Of a stretch of DNA of 64,000 nt, positions 30,165 through 41,947 are shown piece after piece (the first letter of the stretch is position 1; each line of letters begins with the position of its first letter). The translations under genes and the position numbers were made by a program. The notes beneath the pieces are model-generated. The model ran no database searches and was not told the DNA's origin. It saw nothing but the letters and a program-made list of their open reading frames with translations. The DNA comes from Pictodentalium vernedei (taxonomy: Eukaryota; Mollusca; Scaphopoda; Dentaliida; Dentaliidae), in assembly GCA_031216915.1 (NCBI GenBank), contig CM062297.1:542646971-542710970 (forward strand), written 5' to 3'.

Positions 30165-32847
30165 AAGAGGCCCCAGGGTGCCTGAGGGCACTCACCTGAC
30201 ATGGTAGCCTAAATATCAACCCAGATAATTGATTTCCACAAGTTGCATCTGCTCCTCCTAAGAAAAGCTGAAACCAAATATCCAAATATTCTGACCAGTG
30301 GATCTGAAAAAAGATTTTTAAAGAATATTCCTCATATTGAACTAAGTCATAATTCGGGCTCCCACAGGGAGCCCATATATGAACCCAGGGACTTGGCTTT
30401 AACAAACCTTAAACTCACACCCCTAAGGATTCTGCACACCAAATATCAAAACATTCCGACTGCTGGATCTGAAGAAGAAGATTTTTAAAGAAAATTCCTC
30501 ATTTTGAACCAAGTTACAATTCGAGCTCCCACAATCAGCCCAAATATGGACCTAGGGACATGGCTTGAACAAACTTGAATCTTACCCCCCTAAGGATGCT
30601 GCATAAAAAATATAAAATTCATCTGCTGGAGCTGAAGATTTTTAAAGAAAATTCCTCATTTTGAACTAAGTTGTTATTCAGGCTCCCATAGTGGGCCCAA
30701 ATATGAACCAAGGGACTTGGCTTGAACAAACTTGAATCTCAGCCCCCTAAGGTTGCTCCATGCCAAATATAAAAACATTCCAACTGCTGAATCTGAAGAA
30801 GAAGATTTTAAAGAAAAATTCCTCATATTGACTAAGTTATAATTTGGGCTCCCACAGGGAGTCCAAATATGGACCCATGGACTTAGCTTTAACACACTTG
30901 AATCCCCCCTCCCCCCAAGGATGCTACTCACCACATATCAAACCATTCCGACTGCTGGATCTGAATAAGAAGATTTTTTAAGAAAATTCCTCATTTCGAA
31001 CAAAGTTACAATTCAAGCTCCCACAGTGAGTCCAAATATGGACCTAGGGACATGGCTTGAACAAACTTGAATCTTACCCCCCAAGGATGCTGCATACCAA
31101 ATATCACAAGATTCTGCCTGCTGGATCTTGAGAAGAAGATTTTCAAAGAAATTTGCCTGAAATGCACTAAGTTCAAATTTGGGCCCCTATACTGAGCCCA
31201 AATATGAACCCAGGGGGCCGATTTGAACAAACTTGAATCAGATCCACGCCACAATGTTGCATACCAAATACCACAAGATTCTGCCTGCTGGATCTGGAGA
31301 AGATTTTTGAAGAAATTTGCCTGAAATGCACTAAGTTCGAATTCGAGCTTCTATAGAGAGCCCAAATATGAATCTAGGGAGCCGATTTGAAAAAAATAGA
31401 ATCAGATCCACCCCACAATGTTGCATACCAAATATCAAAAGATTCTGCCTGCTGGATCTGGAGAAGAAGATTTTTTTTTAAAATTTGCCTGAAAAGCACT
31501 AAGTTCAAATTTGGGCTCCTATACTGAGCCCAAATATAAACCCAGGGAGCCGATTTGAACAAACTTGAATCAGATCCACCCCACAATGTTGCATACCCAA
31601 TATCAAAAGATTCTGCCTGCTGGATCTTGAGAAGAAGATTTTCAAAGAAATTTGCCTGAAATGCACTAAGTTCAAATTTGGGCTCCTATACTGAGCCCAA
31701 ATATAAACCCAAGGGGCCGACTTGAACAAACTTGAATCAGATCCACCCGACAATGTTGCATACCAAATATCAAAAGATTCTGCCTGCTGGATCTGGAGAA
31801 GATTTTCAAAGAAATTTGCCTGAAATGCAGTAAGTTCAAATTTGGGCTCCTATACTGAGCCCAAATATAAACCCAGGGGGCCAATTTGAACAAACTTGAA
31901 TCAGATCCACCCCACAATGTTGCATACCAAATATCAAAAGATTCAGCTTGCTGGATCTGGAGAAGAAGATTTTTTAAGAAATTTGCCTGAAATGCACTAA
32001 GTTCGAAATCGGGCTCCTATACTGAGCCCAAATATGAACCCAGGGGGCCGATTTGAACAAACTTGAATCAGATCCACACTACAATGTTGCATACCAAATA
32101 TCAAAAGATTCTGCCTGCTGGATCTGGAGAAGAAGATTTTTTAATGTTTTTCCCATTGCCTACGGTGTTAAAAAGTGCTGACTCAGCACTTTTTCAAAGT
32201 CCCGAAACTGTACCCTATGATAAAACCGATGGCATTTTTTTTTTACCAATTCTTTCTGTTGGTCCTAAGGAAGCTTCACACCAAATAAAAATTCTCGGTG
32301 CCGTGCAGTTTTGGAGATATGGCCATTTTAATTTTTTTCTATTTTTAGCTCCTGCGGTTCCCATGGGGCTACGGGGAAACAAATCAGCATAAATTAGGTA
32401 CTTATGACCCAATAAGCCCTCACATAAAATTTGGTTCAAATCAGCCTCTCGGTTTGGAAAATAGAAATTTTGGGCAGGGCCAAAAATTTTGCCCCTCCCA
32501 TAACGACACCAAGTATAGCCCCACAAACTTCTCTTGAGCAAATCTGAGTCTACACCTCAAAAGGAAGCGGCACTCCAAATATCAAGTCTATGCTACTGCT
32601 GGTTCATGAGAAGAAGATTTTTTAAGATTTCAGCACACTTTTTGGGTGTGGCCCTACCCACGGGTGAGGCAACTTGATTTGAACAAAATCAAATTGCGAT
32701 GTCATAACAAACTATTATCTCAAATATCAATTAAATTGGTTCAGCAGTTTGGGAGGAGAAGACACAAACACCATGTTCACGGACGACGGACGACAGACGG
32801 TGAGTGATCACTATAGCTCTCCTGACTGAAAGTCAGGTGAGCTAAAA
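30165..32847 (+). mobile_element. Non-autonomous Helentron/Pearl-like insertion with about 167-bp tandem repeats
   Basis: About twelve units of 165-168 bp are marked by CTGCTGGATCTG at about 30459, 30624, 30785, 30952, 31117, 31285, 31449, 31617, 31784, 31949 and 32116. A unique segment with GACGGACGACAGACGG follows. The 3' end is a hairpin (CCTGACT-GAA-AGTCAGG) followed by TGAGCTAAAAA. The 5' end carries CTCACCTGAC, complementary to the 3' hairpin arm. Subterminal inverted repeats plus a 3' hairpin and central tandem repeats define the HINE/Pearl type. It splits the IAP-polB interval. Minus-strand frames through it are repeat artefacts. Confidence 0.7.
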
Positions 32848-32964
32848 ACATTAAAGAAAAAATTAAAATTAAAAAAAAATCTTTTTTATATATATAAAGA
32901 GTAAAAAACAAAACTTTTTAACAAATTATTTTAATACAAAATTCGAAAAAAAATATTCTTACAA
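32848..32964 (+). promoter_or_regulatory. polB promoter and leader (P2)
   Basis: TTATATATATAAAGAG at about 32885-32901 is followed by AAAAAACAAAACTTTTTAAC, AAATTATT and TACAAAATTCGAAAAAAAAT up to the ATG at 32965. Its upstream part matches the P1 polB leader, whereas the P3 polB leader matches the IAP leader. Confidence 0.6.
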
Positions 32965-35900
32965 ATGGAGCAAACAAATAAAAAAATGGAAAATTTAAAT
33001 GAGAAAACCGTACCTCAGTTAAGCGAGATTTGTAAACTATTAAAAATTCCACATTTCAGAAATCATAGAACTAAATAAAAAAAAACTGAAGTCATACAGG
33101 AACATTTGCGAAATGATAGAAACGCAAACGAAATGTCGATAGCAACGACGTAAAAAAATGCATCGGTTGTGAAAAATGAGAAGAAGAAAAAGATAGTAAA
33201 AGGAATCGAAATGCCGACGTCGAAAAAAACCAAAAACGTTTCGATTGTGAAAAATAAGAAGACGACTAAACGAAAAGCCATTGAAGAACATCAAGTTTCA
33301 AAAGAAAAGAAAAGAAAAACGAAAACGAGTGATGCACTTCAGATACTAGACAAACGAGATATATTGAGCGAAATTCGACAAGCAATCAATGAAGGGAAAG
33401 GAGAAGAATATGTAGCACGACTCGTCACGGAACTATTCCAATCGAAGCCTGTAGAACAGGAGAGTGCAATCAAAGGCGTTTTTAAAACTTTTGATGTGGT
33501 ACCCTCGTTCAAGAAAATCGATCCGAAATTGTTTATGGAATGGTTGAAGAAAAAAGTATTGGATTTGTTTCACGAACACATGAACGTGGGACAAAAAATT
33601 AAGATGATACTCCATTGCGTGATGAATAAAATCGATGTGAAGTCTGGCAACAGCATCGTGAAAAATGCATATTTCAGATCTAACGTCGAACCCATATTTC
33701 AAGGTTCAGATTTATCGGACGTTTTCGAAAAAAGATGAAAGACAAGATGTTGACGTCTCTCGCGAATTATCAACATGAAGGTAGTAACTGGACGTTCGAT
33801 GAGGTGTTGAAACTCGAAATTCATATAACTAAAAACGATTCGTTGAAAGGATCTTCCTACGTGGAATTACTGTATTTCTTAGCTAAAAAACACTCCGTGG
33901 TCAACGTGAGAAATAAAGATGATCAGTGTTTTAAATGGGCAGTCACTTCTGCTTTATACCCAGTCAAAATCCAACCTGAGAGAGTTTCTTGTTACAAGGA
34001 GACTTCTAAAAATCTCGATTGGACCAGAGTGACTTTTCCAATGCAGTTAAAACACATTGAACGTTTCGAAGCTCAAAATCCCACCGTAGCGGTGAACGTC
34101 TTGGGATACGACGATGAAAAATGATCTATCCTCTCAGACAGACTTCGTATCTCGAAAGAGCAAAGACAATTATTTTATTATTGATTTTGAATGGTGACAA
34201 TCGTCATTATTGTTGGGTTAAACATCCGAGCCGATTACTATCGAGACAAAATAATAAACATAAAAGAAAGATATGTTTATGTTGCAACTGCATGAACACA
34301 TTTCACAGCGAAAAATCGTTAACGAAACATCAGGAATATTGCAATGAAAATCAAGGTGTCGCCGTCGAAATGCCCAAACCCAACACCATCGTGAAGTTTG
34401 AAAATCGCAATAGAAGGTTAAAAGTACCATTCGTCGTGTATACTGATTTCGAATGTTTCATCGTGAAAATGAGTTCCTGCCAACCTAACACTCTTTAAAG
34501 TTACGTCAAAAGATATCAAAAACACATGCCTTTGGGTTATTGCATTTACGTGAAATGTGCTTTCAATTCACAACATGACATGGGTCCCTTCACCTACATG
34601 AAACAGTGCGAAGACGATGACGTGGCTCAAAGGTTCGTGGAAGAGTTAGAATCGAAAATTCAAATGTTATATGACAAATTCAAAACTCCGGCAAAAATGA
34701 TCATCACGCGAGAGCAGCAGGACGAAAATAACAGAGCCACCAAATGTCACATATGCAGACAATCGTTCCACGAGAATTCAGAGGAAAATAAGAAGGTTAG
34801 AGACCACGATCATTACACGGGTCTGTATCGTGGTCCGGCTCACAGCAAGTGTAATTTAAAATATCGAGACGCTGTTTTCTATCCGGTGATATTTCACAAT
34901 CTCTCGGGTTACGACAGTCATCTGTTCGTGAAAAATCTCGGCACCTCCCATGAAGAATTAAATTGCATCGCGAACAGTGAAGAAAGATACATTTCCTTCA
35001 TGAAATGGAAGCTCATGGAGAAGAAAAGAGTAATCAACGGAGAGACGTTGAAAGAAAAAACGAAATCCATTCGTAGAGGCATACGTTTCATCAACAGTTT
35101 TAAATTCATGTTGACCGCTCTGGAAAAATTAGTCGATAACATGAGCAAGGATAAATTTAAAATCACGAGCAAACATTTCGGAGAACGAGTAGACGTCATG
35201 TTGAGGAAAGGAGTCTATCCTTACGATTACATGAACGATCTAAAGAGATTCGCCAACACCGCACTACCTTCGAAAGGAGATTTTTATTCCAAATTATACG
35301 AATCCAACATTTCCGACGAGAATTATGAACACGTCAAAAACGTGTGGAAATCATTCGATATGAAAACCATGAGAGATTATCACTATCTCTATCTGAAGAC
35401 CGATGTTCTGCTCTTGGCAGACGTGTTTGAAAATTTTCGAGACGTCTGTCGTCAAAATTACGATCTGGATCCCGCTTGGTATTTCACCACACCCGGTCTT
35501 GCGTGGGAGGCTCTGTTGAAGACCACCGAAGTCCAATTGGAATTATTATCCGACATGAACATGTTGCTCATGTTCGAAAGGGCTACGAGAGGTGGCGTCT
35601 CAATGATCTCCCATAGATATTCTGAAGCTAACAATCTCTACATGGAAGAAGGTTTCAATTCGAAACGGGAGAATAAATTCATATAGTATTGGGACGCTAA
35701 TAATCTGTACAGTTGGGCTAAGAGTCATCCTTTACCGATTGGAAATTTCGAATGGGTGACGGAACAGGAAGAGATGCAAAAATGGAGAGACTATCCTTGC
35801 ATTTTAGAAGTCGATTTGAACTATCCGGAAGAATTACACGATCTACACAATGATTATCCGCTGGCTCCCGAACGAATGGAACTGAACGAAGGAGACAAGG

Positions 35901-37060
35901 AAAAACTCATTCCCAATTTATTTAACAAATGTAACTATGTCGTCTACAGTGAAAATTTGAAACAATACGTCAATTACGGGATGAAATTAGTCAACATACA
36001 TCGCATCATTCAATTCGACGAAGAGCCTTGGATGAAAAAATACATCGATCTCAACACGAATCTCAGAATTCGAGCCGAGAACGATTTCGAAAAAGATTTC
36101 TTCAAACTCATGAACAACTGCGTGTACGGTAAATTGATGGAAAACATCAGGAAGAGAACCGACGTTCGACTCATCACGTCTGAGAAAAGAGCTAAAAAAT
36201 TAGTGGCGAAACCCAATTACAAACACCGAACCATATTCGACGAAAATCTAGTGGCCGTTCACATGCAAAAGAAGCACCTGAAGTTTGACAAACCATATTA
36301 TCTCAGACCGATCATCTTAGATATCAGCAAGCGATTGATGTATGAGTTTCACTATGATTACGTCAAACGAAAATTTGGTGATAAAGCCAAACTACTGTTC
36401 ACCGACACGGACAGTTTATTTTACGAGATAGAGATGAAAGATGTCTACCGAGAAATATCTCCAGACATGGCCGCGTGGTTCGACACGAGCAATTATCCCG
36501 TCGATCACCCGTCCAACATTCAATCGAACGACAACAAGAAGGTGTTAGGTAAATTTAAGGACGAGAGCGGCAGTAAACAAATCCTCGAATTCGTGGGCTT
36601 GAGACCCAAACTGTATGCTTATCGTCTAGAAGATGAAGAGATCAAGAAGTGCAAAGGGGTTAAAGAAGTGGTGAAGAAAAACATCTCTTTCCAAGAGTAT
36701 AAAGATTGTCTGTTAGGAAGTGGTCCGGTGTATAAGACTATGAAATCGATTCGAAGCGAAAATCACGACTTGTATACCGAAAAAGTCAACAAGATTTCGC
36801 TGACGGCTGATGATGATAAGAGATTCATGTTAGACGATAAAATAAGCACTTTGGCATGCGGACATTGGACTTTGGATCTAATTTTAGACGATAGGATTTC
36901 AGATATGATTGTGGATGATAGGATTCCAGAAAATCAAGAGGAATTAGACGGATTCAAGATTATGGAAATCGATAGAGACATCGAGAGAGTTAGTTTAAAA
37001 AGAAAAAGAAAAAAAAAAATAAATAAAAATAACGTCATTTTAGTGAATTATAATAAATAA
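32965..37060 (+). pseudogene. POLB: Protein-primed family B DNA polymerase with SAP-like N-terminus, broken
   Basis: ATG 32965 opens a frame with KTVPQLSEICKLL (SAP-like) and TAA codons near 33076 and 33148, both shared with P1. Then come the basic linker and helical region (33169-33738), a frameshift at about 33735, and further breaks near 34120, 34496 (TAA) and 35684. Motifs kept: zinc finger CLCCNCMNTFH; exonuclease I DFECF, with the preceding Ala changed to Thr; endonuclease-VII-like zinc insert; exonuclease II; motif B KLMNNCVYGK; and motif C FTDTDSLFY. Motif A reads YWDANNLYSW (Gly to Ser) directly after a TAG that replaces CAG. The last 434 codons (35756-37060) are uninterrupted. Confidence 0.95.
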
Positions 37061-37086
37061 ATAAATAAAAAAAAATATACGCATTT

Positions 37087-37517
37087 ATGAATAAGAAAAT
37101 AGAGATATCCGTAGAAGGTGTCGTCTTACCTAACGACCCCTATCCAACATCGAGCTGTCGAATGCGGTGAAGGATTTGAAAATCAAAGATTTTCTAGGCA
37201 TGTTTTCTAGAGATGCCTTGCCAAAGAGAAGACCTCGACAATCGAAATGCGGAATTTTAAATCTAGACGATTTATCGGGTGAAGGCACTCACTGGGTGGC
37301 GTGGTTCAAGAATGGGAAGAAGAATTATTATTTCAACAGCTACGGAATCTCACTGCTGAAAGAAATAAAGAACTATTTCAACAAATCGATGGTTCGTTAC
37401 AACACGGAACGAGTGCAATCACCAGATCAAGTGTTTTGCGGTCACCTGTGTCTTTACGTTCTCAAAAGATGGTCTGAAGGAGATCGGTTTCAAGACATTC
37501 TCAATGATTTACATTAG
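37087..37517 (+). pseudogene. PRO: Adenain-like cysteine protease, N-terminal frameshift
   Basis: MNKKIEIS opens at 37087. A small deletion near 37130 shifts the frame, which is recovered for the main domain (37167-37517). This is the only copy with an unbroken catalytic half: THWVAWF (His), YYFNSYG, DQVFCGHLC (Gln, Cys). The Asp of YYFDSYG is changed to Asn here, so activity would be doubtful even without the frameshift. It sits 26 bp after polB. Confidence 0.88.
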
Positions 37518-37668
37518 AGAGAGATTTTTTTTTATAACATATAAAGGTAAAAAAAATTATTAAAAAAATTTTAATCGAATAAAAACGAAAAATAAAAATA
37601 AAATAATTCATTTTTAATAAACTGCGTTTGAAGTATATTTTTTTAAAAACAAAAAATCTCAAAACAAC

Positions 37669-38893
37669 ATGCCAGTCGATAAATTTGGCAGAAGTGACGA
37701 TGAAAAAGTCAACCTAAGAAAGAAGAGGAAGATGCTCGAAGTCGACAATGGTTACGACATTGCCAACTTGGGGGAATGCCGATTTTGAACGAATCATGCT
37801 AGATAATTACGTGGATAAACCATGACCGACGATCTCGATCTGAAATCTAAACGTTTGGTGAACGTCGCAAATCCCATAGATCCCATGGATGCCGCGACCA
37901 AGAAATATGCGGACCACTCTCACACGAGATTCAGTGAACACCTGAGAAATAGATACATTCAGAAAACGATGCACTCAGAATTGAATGCCAATTCTAACAA
38001 GATAACGAACGTGGCCACTCCCACGAATCTCAAGGACGTGGCAACAAAACACTACGTAGATCTGGAACAGAGAAAGTCTGACAGATGAGAAATGAAATCA
38101 GATCTGAATGCGGGATTCAACAAGATATTGAATCTGTCGAAGGTTGACGACACGGATGCGGACTCAACCACAGTCAACAAGGGCTATGTAGATTCTGCCG
38201 TGATACGATCACAAGAATACGTAGAATCGCAAGTGGACGATCTCTACCTGAACAAACAATATAGGCGGAACCATGGGGGTGGTATCGACATGAATGGTGA
38301 GAATTTATTCGGTCTCAATCACAATCCCGAATTCGATTCCAGCACAGTCAGCAGGAAGTACGTGGATGACAACTCAGTCTGGAGAAAGGGTGACATCATA
38401 GAAGGTAAACTAGACGTGGGTGGACACGCGCTCACAAATCTACCAGATCCTGTGAACATGACGGATGCCTGCACCCTGATTTCGGTGGTGGAGAAAGTAA
38501 AATATGCTAGACAATTGAGCACCGTGTGGGCCGAGGAGAGCGGCACATTAGAGGAGGGAAAAGCTGAGTGGTCTTTCGGAAATGAAGGTAGTGGATTGCA
38601 ACATGGTCAGGTGGGATATCCCATGCCGTTGGGAGGTGAAATCATTCGAATGAGTCTGGCTTCCATGGATTTGAATAACAGAGTGGTCATCAATCTCATG
38701 GTGAGTAGAGAGCCATAAGAGATACAGCGTCGAAAAGACTGAGAATCAACACGCGAATGTTAGCACGTTCGGCACGCCTCTCAAAGTGAACGCCGGAGAC
38801 AGGATTAATTTCGTTACGAAAACCAATAATCCCGAAGCCGCCACTTCCATGGTGAGTATGCTGATCGAACTAGATCCTTTGAACAAACAGTGA
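37669..38893 (+). pseudogene. Fibre-like protein, internal deletion plus frameshifts
   Basis: After MPVDKFGRS and the basic tail, about 120 bp encoding the first shaft repeat are missing at about 37770, relative to P3. A one-base deletion near 37819 follows, then a TGA at 38086-38088 (CGA in P1 and P3) and a 4-bp deletion near 38704 that shifts the end. The remaining shaft repeats and C-terminal region match P1 and P3 throughout to TGA 38891-38893. Confidence 0.68.
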
Positions 38894-38911
38894 ACGCGTG
38901 GAAATAATTAA

Positions 38912-39045
38912 AAAAATAATGTGTGATTATTGAAAACAAAAAAAAGAAGTAATGAGATTTGGAAAGATGTTCAATCTCTCTAGATCTCATTACTTTTATT
39001 TTTTTTGTTGTTTTTTTTGTTTTTTTAATAATTACTCATTACTTT
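38912..39045. terminator. Inverted repeat between convergent fibre and MCP genes (P2)
   Basis: AAGTAATGAGATTTGGAAAG pairs with CTCTCTAGATCTCATTACTT. Outer arms TAATGTGTGATTATTGAAAA and TTTTAATAATTACTCATTA extend the stem to about 60 bp per side. Confidence 0.62.
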
Positions 39046-39081
39046 TTTTATTTTGATTTTAATTTTTTTCACACACGTCTC

Positions 39082-40352
39082 TCATCGAATGATCGACATC
39101 TTATTTCCATCCAATTCGAATTGTAATTCCCTGTCCGACAGGACCAGGGTGAAGGCTTCGGTTTTTCTCGGCACGTTCCTATCAAATTGCATCTTGATCT
39201 GAATGTCTAAGACGCTACTCTTGAGTCGTTCACTCTGTTTACTGATGTCGAATACGAACATGGGATACATCGACTTGTATTCGCCGGGAGATATGTTAGG
39301 GTTGCTCATCAATTCGTCAAGACCGTGATACTTCTTTCTAAAATCAGGGTCACCGTACAGTCTGCAGAAAACGTTCTTGTCGAACGACACATTGTAATTG
39401 ATTGCTGGATATCTCGTGGCATTCAGAAACACTTGCATGTTTCTCAAATGGCAGTGATCGAACAGCGACGCATTCTTTTCCTGAGATCCATCCCTATCAG
39501 TCTGAAACGCAACCATGATGAAATGCGGTCTCTCGGCAGCGGATTTCACTGTCAATCTCCAATCGAAGTGATTCATGGAGAGAGGAATGCTAGCCGTGTC
39601 GCACTGTCTCATTCTAAATCCCACGGGTAATTTACTCTTGGATTCTATGATCTTGTAGAGACGCGCTTTTTTCACAATCAAAGGCTCCACGTGCGGAACG
39701 AACCACGATATCTTATGTAGAGTTATCTTACCCGCATCGGTCGCAGTGAGTCTCACTATTGCATCATCGTTTCCTTTTCGAATCAACGTCAGATTGTGTT
39801 TGAATCCGTACATGATCTTGTTGTAATCGTCCGCAAATCTGAAGATGTGTTTCAAAGGTATCCTGAACGAAAATGTTCCTTTAGGTCTGGATGTCTTGAC
39901 GACGTAGTTGAATATCACGGCGGCGCCGGCGCTAGCAGGGCCGACGGTGTCTTTCACCCACAACTGATTAAGTCCTCTGGATTTCGAAAAATCATCAGGA
40001 TACATCAAGAGTCCGAACATCGTGGTGGCCTGTCCGGATGAAACACAGATTCTATCTCTTGTCCGGATAGCATGTATTTTATATTACTGAATAGATGCAT
40101 GATGCCATTATTGACTAGAGTAACCGTGTCGTCGTCGGCGTAGTCGCTCCTTTCTTCCTTGGTGAGATGTGCCTGCACCACTATGTAACTCTCGCTAGGA
40201 TGTATGAATAGATCTTGAGTTTTGACGTTGATTCTTATCTCTCCCGCATTGTTCAAACTCGTTCCAGTTACCGGTTCGATTTCGTGAACCTCATATTCTT
40301 GAATACTTTCATCTTTCACTATGCTTTGTGCTATATCTAGTATATTTGTCAT
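39082..40352 (-). pseudogene. MCP: Major capsid protein (double jelly roll), one-base frameshift
   Basis: It is about 423 codons long, from MTNILDIAQSIVKDESIQEY to the TGA at 39082-39084. Loss of one C near 40035 (ATCCGG against ATCCCGG in P1) separates the first 105 codons from the rest; the remaining 312 codons are open. Characteristic segments are SLNNAGEIRINVKTQDLFIH, MHLFSNIKYMLSGQEIESVF and SPGEYKSMYPMFVFD. The length is on the short side for Polinton capsid proteins. The last 41 codons are retained because the codon that is a stop in P1 and P3 is TTA here. Confidence 0.85.
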
Positions 40353-40440
40353 TTTTAAAGGGTTTTTGTTTTCTTGATTATTAAGTAGCTTGCTTTTTTT
40401 TTTTATCTAAAAATAGTTTTAATTATTTTTATTATTATTT

Positions 40441-40460
40441 TTCTCTCCTATATATATATA
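40441..40460 (-). promoter_or_regulatory. TATA plus GGAGAG promoter candidate for MCP
   Basis: On the minus strand it reads TATATATATATAGGAGAGAA, about 90 bp before the MCP start. The same motif points inward in both TIRs, and a variant precedes the membrane-protein gene. Confidence 0.5.
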
Positions 40461-40517
40461 TGTGTGTAAACAAGAAAATGTTAAAGAGAGTAAATAAAAA
40501 GAAATTTGTTTTCTTTA

Positions 40518-41390
40518 TCAAAACTTTGTCTTCTGTAATTGTTGTTCGTAAAACTTTCCGATGATCTCTTCTCCATCCACAGCTTCGATTTCGTAAGTCA
40601 CCGGATCGGTGTGAAATATTTTGATTATCACGAAGATTTCCGAGGTCATTCGAGTAGTATAACCCTTTTTGAAGTGCTTCTTATAAGCGTAGATTCTCAC
40701 TCGATCACCGACCGCAAATTTCGGCATTCTAGACTTCTTCCTAATCTTAGATCTTTCAGCATATAGATTCGCGTAGACCTGTTTTTCATTGCGAGCATCG
40801 CTAGCTTCCGCGGGAGTCATCTTGATCGATCTGTGTCGCGTGTTGTTGTAATCTTTAACCAGACCGTTCAGAGCGTATATGTATTTCTTGGTCAAATTCA
40901 CCATGAAGTATCTATGCATCTTTTCCTTCATCGTTCGATTCCAACGTTCCACCACGCTGGCTTTCTCTTCATTTTCGATCGAGTAGAGGTCGACCAATCG
41001 ATGAACGTGCTTATTGTAGAATTCCTTTCCCTTATCCACCCACAATTTACTCAGTTTTCGAGAAGACGAGTCGAACACGCTCTTCAGAGCCTCAGCGACG
41101 CAAGGTCCCGATTTATTGTTCAAAACTCTGATCCAACCGTATTTGGAAAACACGTCGATGACCGTCAATAGATATTTGACACCCTCGTTCCACCTCGAAA
41201 ATGATCTCATGTCGACCAAGTTGGCAGACCAAATATCATCCAAACCCTTCACGAACACACTTCTCTTTCGAAATTTACGCACGATGGGTTTGTGTAACAC
41301 CTCGGCCAATTCGCTCGTCAATAATCGTTTCTTCTTCTTTTCAGATGCGCTTTTTTTTTTGAATGCCCCATCCGAATCGACGTTTCGCAC
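40518..41390 (-). CDS. INT: Retroviral-type DDE integrase with chromo-like C-terminus
   Basis: It has 290 residues with no break. The rve core has Asp60 (WSANLVDM), Asp119 (LWVDKGKEFYN) and Glu148 (ASVVERWNRT). The C-terminal chromo/SH3-like part has VGDRVRIYAYKKHFKKGY and GKFYEQQLQK. It would catalyse insertion of the element. The second Asp to Glu gap is 28 residues, against the usual 35, which hints at a small in-frame deletion between EFYN and the ENEEK segment. No HHCC zinc domain is visible upstream of LTSELAEVLHKP, so the first 20 codons may be a secondary start. It lies between MCP and the PLA2 gene. Confidence 0.93.
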   Translation of the reverse strand: MRNVDSDGAFKKKSASEKKKKRLLTSELAEVLHKPIVRKFRKRSVFVKGLDDIWSANLVDMRSFSRWNEGVKYLLTVIDVFSKYGWIRVLNNKSGPCVAEALKSVFDSSSRKLSKLWVDKGKEFYNKHVHRLVDLYSIENEEKASVVERWNRTMKEKMHRYFMVNLTKKYIYALNGLVKDYNNTRHRSIKMTPAEASDARNEKQVYANLYAERSKIRKKSRMPKFAVGDRVRIYAYKKHFKKGYTTRMTSEIFVIIKIFHTDPVTYEIEAVDGEEIIGKFYEQQLQKTKF

Positions 41391-41421
41391 CGATCAGATT
41401 GCCGACCAGCGAACGTTCTAT

Positions 41422-41843
41422 CTACTCTCTCCTAGTTGGATTCGATATGCCTCTCAATTTCCCCAACATGTTTTTATCGCAGACATCATTGCGATAGCAT
41501 CTGGATGTCCGGCATAGCACAGATCGTGATCATACGCGGCCGCGTCCACCCTATTCACAGGTTTGCTCCAAGATTTAGGAGTCAGATCGGCGTTGAGTCT
41601 CTTGTTCAATTTCGTTGCAGGTCCCGTGAAACTGTGACCAGGCAGATGCATTTCGAAAGGTAGATTATTGATCATTTTATTCACGATGCCTTTACCTTTG
41701 CTCACGTTCTTTTTTTTGACAAATCGAGTCTTGATAGAACCACACACGTTGCAAATTCCGCGAAGCATCTGTCTATCGTTTTTAGTTCGTACTTCTTGAG
41801 AATTACTCGTCTCGGTAACTCTCTTACACTTTACGCAATACAT
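41422..41843 (-). pseudogene. Zinc-ribbon (DUF5679-like) plus parvovirus-type phospholipase A2, frameshifted
   Basis: N-terminus MYCVKCKRVTETSN and GICNVCGSIKTRF form a four-Cys zinc ribbon of DUF5679 type. A PLA2 domain follows: LPGHSFTGPATKLNKRL supplies the calcium-loop-like part, and DAAAYDHDLCY carries the catalytic His-Asp pair. The frame breaks near 41490 after the catalytic helix. The downstream helix continues in another frame to the TAG at 41422-41424. In parvoviruses this PLA2 fold sits at the VP1 N-terminus and breaches endosomes during entry; here it is a separate gene. It is 31 bp upstream of the integrase start. Confidence 0.82.
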
Positions 41844-41947
41844 TTTTAAGAGTTATTTAAATTAATTTCGTTTTTTTTATTTTATATATATAAATTTAAT
41901 ATTTTTTTTTTTAAAATTCTGTTCTTATTATATATATATATTTTTTT

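Noticed and set aside
30674..31917. Repeated minus-strand ORFs such as those starting MWGGSDSS
   Set aside because: They come from the about 167-bp tandem units of the non-autonomous insertion; frames are short and not conserved from unit to unit.
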